A DNA stretch of 64,000 nt, taken from positions 2,970,126 through 3,034,125 of the forward strand of contig NZ_LR733215.1 of the NCBI RefSeq assembly GCF_902506435.1. The letters are read 5' to 3'. The notes beneath the pieces were generated by a model. That model made no database searches. It had not been told where the DNA came from and was given only the letters and a program-made list of their open reading frames with translations. Positions 26,063-34,013 of the stretch are shown one piece after another. Both the position numbers and the translations under genes were made by a program. The DNA is from Nocardioides sp. AX2bis. Lineage in GTDB: Bacteria > Actinomycetota > Actinomycetes > Propionibacteriales > Nocardioidaceae. Every line of letters begins with the position of its first letter. Position 1 is the first letter of the stretch.

Positions 26063-27123
26063 CCCCGGACGCCCTGCCCGACCGCCGGCTGTTCCTCACC
26101 CGCGACGAGGAGGACGCCGGGGCGATCGACGCCCTCACCGCCCGCGCGCAGGCCGCCGGGGGTGGGCGGGTCCCGCTCGCGTCGTTCGTCGACCGCCTCG
26201 GGCGACGCGCCCGCCGCACCCCGATCCAGGCGCTCCCGCTGCGCGGCGTGCACCGGGCCTGGACCTGGGACGCCACCGACCGGCGCGACCCCCGCTGGTG
26301 GCCCCAGGGCGTGACCACCGGCTCCGCGGGCGGGCGGCACCTCGTGGCCGTGGCCTGGTACGCCAAGCACGTCGCCGGCGCCCCCGGCGGGCCCGCGAAG
26401 GGCCAGGGCGTCCGGGTGGCCGTGCTGGACCCGGCGCGCCGGCGCTACGAGCACGTCCTCGTGGTCGTGGCCCGCGGGGCCGGCGACGGGGCCGCCGGAC
26501 GGCCGCTGGTCGCGCACGCGGGCGGCCTGGCCTGGACCGGGTCCTGGCTGCACGTGGCCGCCACCAAGCGGGGGTTCGCCAGCTGCCACCTCGACGACCT
26601 GCTGGAGCTGCCCCCCGGGCCCCTGCGCGACGCCCACTTCGGCTACCGCTACGTGCTCCCGGTGCGTCTGGCCCACCGCGCCGGGGCCGAGGAGGGCACC
26701 GAGCCGCTGCGGTACTCGTTCTTCTCCCCCACCCCAGCCGGGGCGGACGGCGTCCGCAGCCTGCTGGTCGGCGAGTACGCCCGCGGGAAGCAGACGCGGC
26801 GGCTGGCCCGGTTCGCGCTCGACGACGCCGGCCTGCCGGCGCTGGGCCCCGACGGCAGGGCGCACCCGGTCCTGGGCGAGGGGGTGGCCCAGATGCAGGG
26901 CGTCGTCGACCTCGGCGACCGGTTCGTGGCCACCGCCTCCCACGGCCCCTGGGGGCCGGGCTCGGTGTGGTCCGGTCCGCACGGGGCGCTGCGCGAGCAC
27001 CGCCGTGCGCTGCCGATGGGGCCCGAGGACCTCGCCCACGACCCCGCCACCGGGCTGCTCTGGTCGGCGACCGAGCACCCCCGCCGCCGGTGGGTCGTGG
27101 CGATGCGGGCGGACCGCTTCTAG
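26059..27123 (+). CDS. Predicted beta-propeller-like conserved protein
   Basis: A 354-residue protein without signal peptide or membrane helix. Repeating strand-rich blocks (GGLAWTGSWLHVAATKRGF, LLVGEYARGKQTRRLARFAL, MQGVVDLGDRFVATAS, PEDLAHDPATGLLWSATEHP) look like propeller blades, and the closing block resembles ends of secreted actinobacterial propellers. I recognise no catalytic residues. Translation is coupled to the DMT exporter through ATGA, so a joint task such as handling an exported compound is possible but unproven. Confidence 0.65.
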   Translation: MTPDALPDRRLFLTRDEEDAGAIDALTARAQAAGGGRVPLASFVDRLGRRARRTPIQALPLRGVHRAWTWDATDRRDPRWWPQGVTTGSAGGRHLVAVAWYAKHVAGAPGGPAKGQGVRVAVLDPARRRYEHVLVVVARGAGDGAAGRPLVAHAGGLAWTGSWLHVAATKRGFASCHLDDLLELPPGPLRDAHFGYRYVLPVRLAHRAGAEEGTEPLRYSFFSPTPAGADGVRSLLVGEYARGKQTRRLARFALDDAGLPALGPDGRAHPVLGEGVAQMQGVVDLGDRFVATASHGPWGPGSVWSGPHGALREHRRALPMGPEDLAHDPATGLLWSATEHPRRRWVVAMRADRF

Positions 27124-27144
27124 GAGCACGCGCCCCGGCGGGGG

Positions 27145-27969
27145 CTAGGAGGTCCGGGGCGCCAGCGCGAGCTGCCGGGACTGCGCGACCAGCCGGTCGG
27201 CGGAGTCCCAGACCTCGCAGTCCTCCTCGAACATGCCTCCGGCCAGGTTGCGGGTGGCGTGCCGCACCCGCAGCCACCCCGGTGCCGGCCGGGCCCGCAC
27301 GTGTGCGGTCAGCTCCAGCGTCGGCGCCCAGCCGGGCAGGCCGAGGCAGAACGTGACCGGCGGCAGCGCGTCGACGGCACTGAGCAGGGCGAGCACGTCC
27401 GGCTCGCGGCCACCCTCGAGGCGGAACCACGCACTGATCTCGCCGCGGCCGCTCGGGCGGCCGACCGCCCACCCGGCCTGCTCCCGCGGGATGCGCAGGT
27501 CGAAGCGGCTCATCAGCCGCGGCGGCGTCCGGGTCCCCTCCGGCGCGACGTCGGTCGCGCCCACGCAGTCCTCCGGTGCAGGCAGGACCAGCGGCTCGGC
27601 CGTGGTCCGCACGTCCCCGGCTGCGCGCCCGAGGTCGCCGCAGGTGGCCAGCGCGGTCACCCGCACCACCTCCCGGCCCTCGACGTCCTGGACGAGCTCG
27701 ACCGAGGCGGTCGCCGTGGCGCGGCCCTCCCGTCGCACCCGCACCCGTACCGTCGCCGGGCCCGGCGAGGCGGCCGAGACGTAGTAGGCGCTGGTGCTGA
27801 GCGGGTCGGGCTTCCCGGGCAGCGCCTCACCCAGGGTGCGGCCGAGGATCGCGAGCAGGTAGCCGCCGTTGAGCCCGCCGCCGACGGTCCAGCCGCCGTG
27901 CAGGTCGGCCGACCACGCGCCGTCCCCGAGGGGGACGACGGCGGTCTGCTCGTCGAAGGCGTACGTCAT
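27145..27969 (-). CDS. Acyl-CoA thioesterase-like double hotdog protein
   Basis: A 274-residue protein of the TesB-like double-hotdog type. The N-terminal hotdog contains WTVGGGLNGGYLLAILGRTLGEAL (about 27-50), the usual turn into the long hotdog helix. The second hotdog shows ALLSAVDALPP and ends with AGGMFEEDCEVWDSADRLVAQSRQLA, the characteristic C-terminal strand of actinobacterial acyl-CoA thioesterases (Rv-type DUF4442/TesB-like). It should hydrolyse acyl-CoAs; chain length is unknown. It lies 22 bp beyond the lytic transglycosylase start side, and a short CCCC-GGC-GGGG hairpin sits between it and the convergent propeller gene. Confidence 0.8.
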   Translation of the reverse strand: MTYAFDEQTAVVPLGDGAWSADLHGGWTVGGGLNGGYLLAILGRTLGEALPGKPDPLSTSAYYVSAASPGPATVRVRVRREGRATATASVELVQDVEGREVVRVTALATCGDLGRAAGDVRTTAEPLVLPAPEDCVGATDVAPEGTRTPPRLMSRFDLRIPREQAGWAVGRPSGRGEISAWFRLEGGREPDVLALLSAVDALPPVTFCLGLPGWAPTLELTAHVRARPAPGWLRVRHATRNLAGGMFEEDCEVWDSADRLVAQSRQLALAPRTS

Positions 27970-27991
27970 GCGTGCCCGGGGCCGGGCAGGC

Positions 27992-29506
27992 TCAGAGCGC
28001 GGCGAGCTCGGCGAGCTCGGCGAGGCCGACCACCGGGTCGTACCCCGCTGCCTCGAAGGCCGCGGCGACCTGGTCCTCGGGCACGAGGGTCGGGTCGGCC
28101 ACGAGGTCCGCGACGGTCACGACGGTGCCGCTCGCGAGCGTCAGCTCCACCAGGTCGGGCGAGGACGGCAGCACCAGCTCGGGCTCGGGCGCCGGGGCCG
28201 GGGCCGTCGGGCTCGGCGCCGCCGGGGCGGGCGACGCCGTGGGGTCCGGCGTCTGCACGGGGTCGGTCGGCTCGACCGGGTTCTCCGGGTCGACCGGGGT
28301 CTCCGGGTCGACCGGCGCCTCCGGCTGCGCACCGCCACCGTTGCCGCGGGGCACGTTCTCGCCGGAGCTGTCGAGGTCCTGGTCGCGGTCCTGGTCCGCC
28401 CGGACGGTGCCGCCCTTGGCGGGGCGGTCGCCCCTGTCGCGGCCCTGGTCGTCGCGGTCCTGGCCGGCACCACGCGGCCCGGTGGCCTTCGACACCTTGT
28501 CGGCCGCGTCGCGCTCCTCGGCGACCATCTGCTGGTCGGCGGCGTCCTGTGCCTGGCCGGTCAGCGGCGCGGCTCCCTCGGGAGCGGTCGCGGCCGAGCC
28601 GGTGCCGAGGTCGACCGTGCTGACGGTCGGGACGGTCGTGGCCGGGTCGCCCTGGGCGTAGGCCGAGCGCAGCGCGAGGACCGTGGCGACGTAGGAGCTG
28701 CTGTTGTTGTAGGTCAGCACGGCGGCCTCGCGACCACCGACGGTGGACAGGTCGTCCCCGTCGCCGCAGAGGTAGACCGCCGCGGCGAGGGCGGCGTCGT
28801 CGATGTCCTGCGGGTTCCGCTCACCGTCACCGTCGGCGTCGACCCCGACGACCGACCAGGTGGACGGGATGAACTGCATCGGGCCGACGGCGCGGTCGAG
28901 GACCTTGTCGCCGTCGAGCTCACCGGCGTCGCTGTCGGAGATGCGGCGGGTGCCCTCACCACCGGTCAGGGGCACGCCGATGATCGAGGGCTTGGCGACC
29001 CCGCGGGCCGACAGCACGCTGCCGCCGAAGCGGCCGTGGTCGGACTCGACCCGACCGATCGCCGCGAGCAGCTCCCAGTCGAGGGCACAGCTGGGCATGG
29101 CCTCGTCGATGACGGCCGCGGCCCGCTGGTAGGCCGACAGCGCCGGGGCGGGGATGTCGGTGAGAGCGGCCTCGTCCGGCGCGCCGATGGCAGCGACGGT
29201 GCGCGAGGAGCCGCCCCGGGCCGCGGCACGTGCGGCGCGCTCGACGGCCGGCTCGGCGGCGGCCAGCGTGGCCGGCTGCGGGAGCTCGGTCGGCGCAGCC
29301 CAGTAGTCGGTGCTCGCCGTCTCCGCCGTCTCCGCGGCGGGCGCCGCGGCCGGGACCACGGCCACGGGGGCCGCTCCGACCTGGCTGGTGGCGGTCACGA
29401 CGACGACGGCCCCGCCCACCGCGGCCACGGCGAGACGCCGGAGACGCAGGGTGACGTGCCGGGAGGAGCGGTTCGACGAGGTCGAGCCGCCGGGCGAGCG
29501 CTTCAT
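27992..29506 (-). CDS. Secreted lytic transglycosylase with long Pro/Asp-rich tail
   Basis: A 504-residue protein with a signal peptide (about 1-46; RRLAVAAVGGAVVVVTATSQVGA). An SLT_2-type muramidase domain spans about 125-285: CALDWELLAAIGRVESDHGRFGG carries the catalytic glutamate, VGPMQFIPSTW and YLCGDGDDLST complete the fold. Residues about 300-440 are low complexity, with QDRDDQGRDRGDR and repeated PVDPETPVDPENPV units that probably span the wall. The last 50 residues (LASGTVVTVADLVADP) form a short helical domain of unknown role. The start region has an unusual structured leader upstream. Confidence 0.88.
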   Translation of the reverse strand: MKRSPGGSTSSNRSSRHVTLRLRRLAVAAVGGAVVVVTATSQVGAAPVAVVPAAAPAAETAETASTDYWAAPTELPQPATLAAAEPAVERAARAAARGGSSRTVAAIGAPDEAALTDIPAPALSAYQRAAAVIDEAMPSCALDWELLAAIGRVESDHGRFGGSVLSARGVAKPSIIGVPLTGGEGTRRISDSDAGELDGDKVLDRAVGPMQFIPSTWSVVGVDADGDGERNPQDIDDAALAAAVYLCGDGDDLSTVGGREAAVLTYNNSSSYVATVLALRSAYAQGDPATTVPTVSTVDLGTGSAATAPEGAAPLTGQAQDAADQQMVAEERDAADKVSKATGPRGAGQDRDDQGRDRGDRPAKGGTVRADQDRDQDLDSSGENVPRGNGGGAQPEAPVDPETPVDPENPVEPTDPVQTPDPTASPAPAAPSPTAPAPAPEPELVLPSSPDLVELTLASGTVVTVADLVADPTLVPEDQVAAAFEAAGYDPVVGLAELAELAAL

Positions 29507-29579
29507 GGGTACATCCTGACGTGGGAGCAGGGCTGGCGCCAGGTTTCAGGGGTATTCGAGACGCCGATCAGCAGAGATA

Positions 29580-29629
29580 TCGGCAGGCACCCCGCCGGGG
29601 TTGAGGTCCCGGGTAGAAGTACCTGCCGA
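29580..29629 (-). ncRNA. Structured 5' leader hairpin of the lytic transglycosylase gene
   Basis: On the minus strand TCGGCAGGTAC (29629-29619) pairs with GTGCCTGCCGA (29590-29580), an 11-bp stem with one G-U pair. Inside it, CCGGG pairs with CCCGG around an 8-base loop. The element ends about 75 bases before the ATG. Actinobacterial cell-wall hydrolase genes often carry c-di-AMP (ydaO) leaders, but the conserved ydaO blocks are absent here. It could be a terminator of an upstream transcript or a new cis-acting RNA. Confidence 0.4.
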
Positions 29630-29687
29630 CTGCTCTAGAACAGTGTCGCCGACGATCCTGAGAAAGTCGGCGTCACGTGGTACGGGC

Positions 29688-29858
29688 TCAGCGTCGGACC
29701 TTGCCGAGCAGGCCTCGCACCCCCCGCCCGATGGCGGCGTCGGTGCTGGACCCGCCGGTGTTCCCGCGGGGCGAGGCCCCGGTGGTGGGACGTGCGGTGG
29801 TCCCGGTGCGGCGTCCGCCGCCGAGGACCCTGCTGGCGATCTGGCTGATGGCACTCAT
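29688..29858 (-). CDS. Small basic protein of unknown function
   Basis: A 56-residue protein: MSAISQIASRVLGGGRRTG at the N-terminus, a Thr/Ser/Gly-rich middle, and an IGRGVRGLLGKVRR C-terminus rich in Arg/Lys. Support for a real gene is the very good ribosome-binding site GGAGGGAG nine bases before the ATG and two terminal amphipathic-looking segments. I know of similar short proteins in related actinomycetes only as hypotheticals. It lies between the OsmC terminator and the transglycosylase leader, on the same strand. Membrane-surface or nucleic-acid binding would suit its charge. Confidence 0.6.
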   Translation of the reverse strand: MSAISQIASRVLGGGRRTGTTARPTTGASPRGNTGGSSTDAAIGRGVRGLLGKVRR

Positions 29859-29940
29859 GTCGTGCTCCCTCCGTATGGAACCCCCATCGGAGCGCGCCCG
29901 CGGCGCCGCCGACACACCCTCAGGGATCAATTCGGCAGAG

Positions 29941-29980
29941 CACCGGCCCGGCCGGGCTCGGGGGCCCGACCGGGCCGGTG
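29941..29980 (-). terminator. GC-rich terminator hairpin after the OsmC gene
   Basis: CACCGGCCCGGCCGGGC (29941-29957) pairs with GCCCGACCGGGCCGGTG (29964-29980): 17-bp arms with one mismatch around a 6-base loop, 14 bases after the OsmC stop. There is no T-tract, which is usual for actinobacterial hairpin terminators. Confidence 0.7.
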
Positions 29981-29994
29981 GATCGTGGGGCTGC

Positions 29995-30438
29995 TCAGCC
30001 CTCGAGGGCGGCGTCCAGCGTGATGTCGACGCCGGTGAGCGCCTTGCTGACGGGGCAGCCGGCCTTCGCGTCCTCGGCGGCCTTGGTGAAGCCGGCCTCG
30101 TCGAGACCCTCGACCTCGCCGCGGACGGTGAGCGTGATCCCGGTCAGGCGGAAGCCGCCATCGCCCTGGTCCGGGCCGAGCGAGACGTCGGCCTTGACGT
30201 CCAGCGACTGCGGGGTGCCGCCGGCCTGCGCGATGAAGGCGGAGAGCTGCATGGCGTAGCAGGCGGAGTGCGCCGCCGCGATGAGCTCCTCGGGGCTGGT
30301 GGTGCCGCCGGCCTCGTCGGCCGCGCGCTTGGGGAAGGACACGTCGTAGGTGCCGACCTTGGAGCTGCTGAGCTCGACCTGGCCGGACCCGTCCTCGAGC
30401 CCGCCGTTCCATGCGGTGCGTGCGGTGCGTGTGGGCAT
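29995..30438 (-). CDS. osmC: OsmC-family peroxide reductase
   Basis: A 147-residue thiol peroxidase. The two redox cysteines are in AAAHSACYAMQLSAFI (about residue 60) and GCPVSKALTG (about 125), the spacing of OsmC rather than Ohr proteins. It reduces organic and inorganic hydroperoxides in the cytosol. AAGGAG precedes the ATG. It diverges from a MarR/OhrR-type regulator with an N-terminal cysteine; a perfect palindrome lies between the two. Regulation by peroxide-induced release of that repressor is the expected arrangement. Confidence 0.9.
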   Translation of the reverse strand: MPTRTARTAWNGGLEDGSGQVELSSSKVGTYDVSFPKRAADEAGGTTSPEELIAAAHSACYAMQLSAFIAQAGGTPQSLDVKADVSLGPDQGDGGFRLTGITLTVRGEVEGLDEAGFTKAAEDAKAGCPVSKALTGVDITLDAALEG

Positions 30439-30460
30439 CCTGTCACTCCTTCGTGAGGTA

Positions 30461-30474
30461 TCTTGTGCACAAGA
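30461..30474. promoter_or_regulatory. Perfect 14-bp palindrome, candidate OhrR/MarR operator
   Basis: TCTTGTGCACAAGA is fully self-complementary and sits between the divergent osmC (start 30438) and marR (start 30520) genes, 23 and 46 bases from their starts. MarR/OhrR dimers bind such short contiguous dyads over the promoter of the gene they control. Confidence 0.65.
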
Positions 30475-30519
30475 CAGTAGCGGACGATTGAACGCTGCAC
30501 CACCCACACGGAGGAGACC

Positions 30520-30990
30520 ATGTCCGACGGCCCGACCACCGGCCTGCAGCCGACCGGTCTGCAGTCGATGCTCTGCTTCGACCTGTACGCCGCCTCGCGC
30601 GCGCTGACCGCGGCGTACCGGCCGGTGCTGGCCCCCCACGGCCTCACCTACCCGCAGTACCTCGTGCTCGTGGCGCTCTGGAACGACGACGACGTCCTGA
30701 TCAAGGACCTCGCCACCACGCTGCACCTCGACCACGCGACGCTGACCCCGCTGCTGCGCCGCCTCGAGGACCGCGGGCTGCTCAGCCGGGTCCGCTCCCG
30801 TGACGACGGGCGGGCCGTCCGGGTGGCGCTCACCGCCGTGGGCGACGAGCTGCGCTCGATCGTCGACGACGTGCACTGCGCGATCACCGACGCCGTCGGG
30901 CTCGACGCCGACGAGCGGGCCGCGGTGCAGGACGCGCTGCAGCGCCTGGTGGTCAGCCTCTCCGGTCAGCCGGCCGGACAGGGGGCGTAG
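30520..30990 (+). CDS. OhrR-like MarR family redox regulator
   Basis: A 156-residue winged-helix repressor. Cys19 in QSMLCFDLYAASRA matches the reactive cysteine of OhrR proteins, which is oxidised by organic peroxide to release DNA. The recognition helix and wing are LATTLHLDHATLTPLLRRLEDRG and RSRDDGRAVRVALT. GGAGGAG lies upstream of the ATG. It diverges from osmC across a palindrome and its 3' end overlaps the end of the convergent secreted hydrolase gene by 25 bases. A one-cysteine mechanism with a small thiol, for instance mycothiol, is inference. Confidence 0.88.
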   Translation: MSDGPTTGLQPTGLQSMLCFDLYAASRALTAAYRPVLAPHGLTYPQYLVLVALWNDDDVLIKDLATTLHLDHATLTPLLRRLEDRGLLSRVRSRDDGRAVRVALTAVGDELRSIVDDVHCAITDAVGLDADERAAVQDALQRLVVSLSGQPAGQGA

Positions 30991-32378
30991 AGCGCCCGGG
31001 TGGCGAACCGCTCGGGGTCGTCGTAGCCCCGCGGGTCGGTGAAGCGACACCCGTAGGTCGGGGACGCGACCGCTGCGCGCGTCAGCACGTCGTCCCCCGC
31101 CGGGCGGTCGGGGTAGGGACCCGAGTCGCCCGACTCGACCCAGGCGGTCAGGTCGCGCCAGGCCGTGCGAGCCTCGCCCGGGGTGAACTCGCAGTGCCCC
31201 GCAGCACGCACCGCGCGCTGCACCAGCAGCTCGGACCGGCCGGCGGCGGCGACCTCGCGGGCGTAGACCTGCTCCATCGAGAACGGGACGAACAGGTCGC
31301 CGAGGCCGTGCAGCGTCAGCACCGGCACCCGCGGCTCCCCGTCGACGCGCGGCACCGCGATCAGCCGGTCGGTCCCCCGCGACCCGGGGTCGGCCGGGGC
31401 CACCCGGCGCACCAGGGCGTCGAGGTCGACCGGCGCGTCGGGGGTGTAGTCGGTGCCGATGTTCGTGGCCAGGCGACCGGCGTTGCGGGCGAGGCGTCCT
31501 CCGTCGTCGGCGGAGTAGAGGGTGAACAGGAAGTCCTTCCACACCGCGAACGCCGGGTCCGAGCCCGGGCGGGGGCCGCCGCTGCGCTCGGCGGTCACGG
31601 CGCGCAGCTGACGGCCCCGCGCGTTCGCGGGGTCCTCGCCCGGCGTGAGACCGGCGATGCCGAGACGTCGCTGGATCACCGGGACGTCGTCGGTCAGGTA
31701 GTCGGCGGGCGCGGGGTACACCTCCCGGTCGGCCAGCGTCTGGGCGACCAGGTTGTAGTCGAGGAGGTAGTCGAAGAGCTCCTGGTCACCCAGGACGCCG
31801 CACATCGGGAGGGCCCCGTCGTACGCCGCGGGGTACTCCTCGAGCGAGCGGCCGATGACGTGCCCGCCCATCGACACCCCGGCCAGGTAGGTGCGCTCGG
31901 GGACCCGGTCGAGCACCCGGCCGGCGTACCGGGCCAGGTCGCGGGTGGTGGTGACGCCGGTGGCCACGTCGTAGTCGTTGCGGGCATAGCTCGAGGCCGC
32001 CCACGCGTACCCCTGACGGGCGAACGCCCGGCGCAGGCCGAAGCCCGGGGGGTCCACGGTCAGCTCCTTGCCGGTCCCGCGGTAGCCGTGGGCCCACATG
32101 ACCAGCTCGCCGTTCCAGTCCGGCGGCACCTCGATCACGTAGCCGGCGTGCGCCCGCGTGCCCTGCTCCACCCGGGTGCGCCGGCCGTCGACGCGCAACG
32201 GGTCCACCGGCGGGTTGCTGATCGTGTAGCCCCGCAGCGGCTCGTCCCCGCGCGGAGCGGAGGCCCCGCTCGGAGCGGCCTCGACGGGAGCGGAGCCCAG
32301 CGACAGCGCCAGCGCGGCGACCGCCCCGACGGCGAGGGTGCGGGCGGCGAGCGTGCGGGTGGTGCGGCGTGGGCGCAT
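30966..32378 (-). CDS. Secreted alpha/beta hydrolase
   Basis: A 470-residue exported hydrolase. A signal peptide with twin arginines (RPRRTTRTLAARTLAVGA) and cleavage near APVEAAPSG is clear, so export by Sec or Tat is possible. The nucleophile elbow GVSMGG (in YLAGVSMGGHVIGRSL) is at about residue 168. The aspartate and histidine candidates are in LTLHGLGDLFVPF and RAAGHCEFTPGE. The overall pattern resembles actinomycete secreted esterases or tripeptidyl-like hydrolases; the substrate is unknown. GGAGGAG precedes the ATG. The coding end overlaps the OhrR gene tail by 25 bases. Confidence 0.82.
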   Translation of the reverse strand: MRPRRTTRTLAARTLAVGAVAALALSLGSAPVEAAPSGASAPRGDEPLRGYTISNPPVDPLRVDGRRTRVEQGTRAHAGYVIEVPPDWNGELVMWAHGYRGTGKELTVDPPGFGLRRAFARQGYAWAASSYARNDYDVATGVTTTRDLARYAGRVLDRVPERTYLAGVSMGGHVIGRSLEEYPAAYDGALPMCGVLGDQELFDYLLDYNLVAQTLADREVYPAPADYLTDDVPVIQRRLGIAGLTPGEDPANARGRQLRAVTAERSGGPRPGSDPAFAVWKDFLFTLYSADDGGRLARNAGRLATNIGTDYTPDAPVDLDALVRRVAPADPGSRGTDRLIAVPRVDGEPRVPVLTLHGLGDLFVPFSMEQVYAREVAAAGRSELLVQRAVRAAGHCEFTPGEARTAWRDLTAWVESGDSGPYPDRPAGDDVLTRAAVASPTYGCRFTDPRGYDDPERFATRALYAPCPAG

Positions 32379-32431
32379 GGCGGACTCCTCCGAGAGTGGT
32401 GTGACGCACGTCACCACGGCACCCTAGGTGC

Positions 32432-33868
32432 TCACCCGAGCTGGCGCAGCACCGACTCCGCGGCCCCGTGGCCGCACATGCCGTGCACGCCGCCGCCCGG
32501 AGGCGTGGCCGACGAGCACAGCACGACCCCGCGCACCCCCAGCGAGTACGGGTCGAGCGCGGGACGGGGCCGCAGCACCAGCTGACGCAGCGTGTTGGCG
32601 CCGACGCCGATGTCGCCGCCGACGTAGTTCGCGTCGTGCGCCTCGAGCGCCGCGGGGTCGCGGGTGTGGACCGCGACGACGCGCTCCCGGAAGCCCGGGG
32701 CGAAGCGCTCGACCTGGGCGAGCGTCGCCTCGGTGGCGTCCCGGTCGTAGGCGTGCGGCACGTGGGCGTAGAGCCACAGCGGGTGGACGTCGCCCTGCGA
32801 GCGGGTCGGGTCGGCCAGGTGCTGCTGGCCGACCAGGACGAAGGGCCGCTCCGGCATCACGCCCTTGGCCACCGCCCCCTCGGTCGCCGCGACCTCCGCC
32901 GCGGTGCCGCCGAGGTGCAGGGTCCCGGCCCGGCGGGCGTCGGGGTTGGTCCAGGGCACGCCGCCCTCCACCGCCACGTCGACCTTGAAGGCCGAGGGCC
33001 CGTAGCGGAAGCGCCCGAGCTGACGGCGGACGCCGGCGGGCATCCGCTCCCCCAGGATCCGCACGGCGGCGTCCGGCGAGGTGTCGAGGACGACGGCGGC
33101 GGGCCGCTCGGCGCCGAGACCGGCGAGCTCGCGCACCTGGTCGAGGTCGGTCACGTCGGCACCGGTGACCACCCGGCCACCGAGGCTCTCCAGCAGGGCG
33201 ATCATCGCGGTGGCGATGGCCTGGCTGCCCCCCTCGGCGACCGGCCAGCCGGCGCGGTGCCCGGCCGCGCCGAGGAGCAGCCCGACCGCGCTGCTCAGCG
33301 GGGTGTCGAGGCGGTTGAAGGCGTGCGCGGCGATGCCCATCAGCAGCGCGCGGGCCGGCTCCTCGCGGAAGACCCGGGCCAGGACGGTGGCCGGCAGGGC
33401 GGCCCCGAGCCCGAACCGGACCAGCGAGAGCGGGTGCCGCGGCAGGTGGACGACCGGGCCCATCGCCTCGGCGGCGACGTGCTCGAAGTCGCGGGCCAGC
33501 GGACCGAGCAACCTCTCCCACCGGGCGCCGTCGACGCCCAGGGAGGCCACGGTCGTGGCCATGTCGCGGGACATCAGCCCGGCGCGGCCGTCGTCGAGGG
33601 GGTGGGCGAGGTCGATCTCGGGCCACCGCCAGGTGAGGCCGTACCGCTCGAGGCCGAGCGTGGACAGGAACGGCGAGAGCACGCCCATCGGGTGGAAGGC
33701 CGAGCAGTCGTCGTGGAGCACCCCCGGCAGGGTCAGCTCGGAGGTGCGCACCCCGCCGCCGGGGACCGTGGCCCGCTCCAGCACGGTGACCTGCATCCCG
33801 GCCCGGGCCAGGCGGATCGCGGCCGCCAGGCCGTTCGGACCGCTCCCGACGACGACGGCGTGGCTCAT
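32432..33868 (-). CDS. Phytoene desaturase-like FAD-dependent oxidoreductase
   Basis: A 478-residue flavoprotein of the CrtI/NAD(P)-FAD amine-oxidase-like family. The N-terminal dinucleotide motif VVVGSGPNGLAAAIRLARAG is followed by VTVLERATVPGGGVRTSE. The C-terminal FAD block is SSATPPGGGVHGMCGHGAA. There are no carotenoid genes nearby, and many such actinobacterial proteins act on other lipids or remain uncharacterised (PYROXD2-like). The ATG start is clear. It follows the secreted hydrolase start side by 53 bp, on the same strand. The electron acceptor and substrate cannot be stated. Confidence 0.85.
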   Translation of the reverse strand: MSHAVVVGSGPNGLAAAIRLARAGMQVTVLERATVPGGGVRTSELTLPGVLHDDCSAFHPMGVLSPFLSTLGLERYGLTWRWPEIDLAHPLDDGRAGLMSRDMATTVASLGVDGARWERLLGPLARDFEHVAAEAMGPVVHLPRHPLSLVRFGLGAALPATVLARVFREEPARALLMGIAAHAFNRLDTPLSSAVGLLLGAAGHRAGWPVAEGGSQAIATAMIALLESLGGRVVTGADVTDLDQVRELAGLGAERPAAVVLDTSPDAAVRILGERMPAGVRRQLGRFRYGPSAFKVDVAVEGGVPWTNPDARRAGTLHLGGTAAEVAATEGAVAKGVMPERPFVLVGQQHLADPTRSQGDVHPLWLYAHVPHAYDRDATEATLAQVERFAPGFRERVVAVHTRDPAALEAHDANYVGGDIGVGANTLRQLVLRPRPALDPYSLGVRGVVLCSSATPPGGGVHGMCGHGAAESVLRQLG

Positions 33869-34013
33869 GGCACGAACGTACGGGGGTCCCCGACCACCCC
33901 GGGTGGTCGTCGTCGCTCGGGGCCTCGGACCCCGGCCGCCCCGATCCGCGGACACCGGCGCCGTCATGCGTCACCATCGGGGCACGCCGACGCGGCCGAT
34001 CGAGGAGGTGCCC

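Noticed and set aside
29507..29690. c-di-AMP (ydaO) riboswitch before the lytic transglycosylase
   Set aside because: The conserved ydaO sequence blocks are not present, although a hairpin is.
32432..33868. Carotenoid biosynthesis cluster around the phytoene desaturase-like gene
   Set aside because: No phytoene synthase, GGPP synthase or cyclase genes nearby; family often has other roles.
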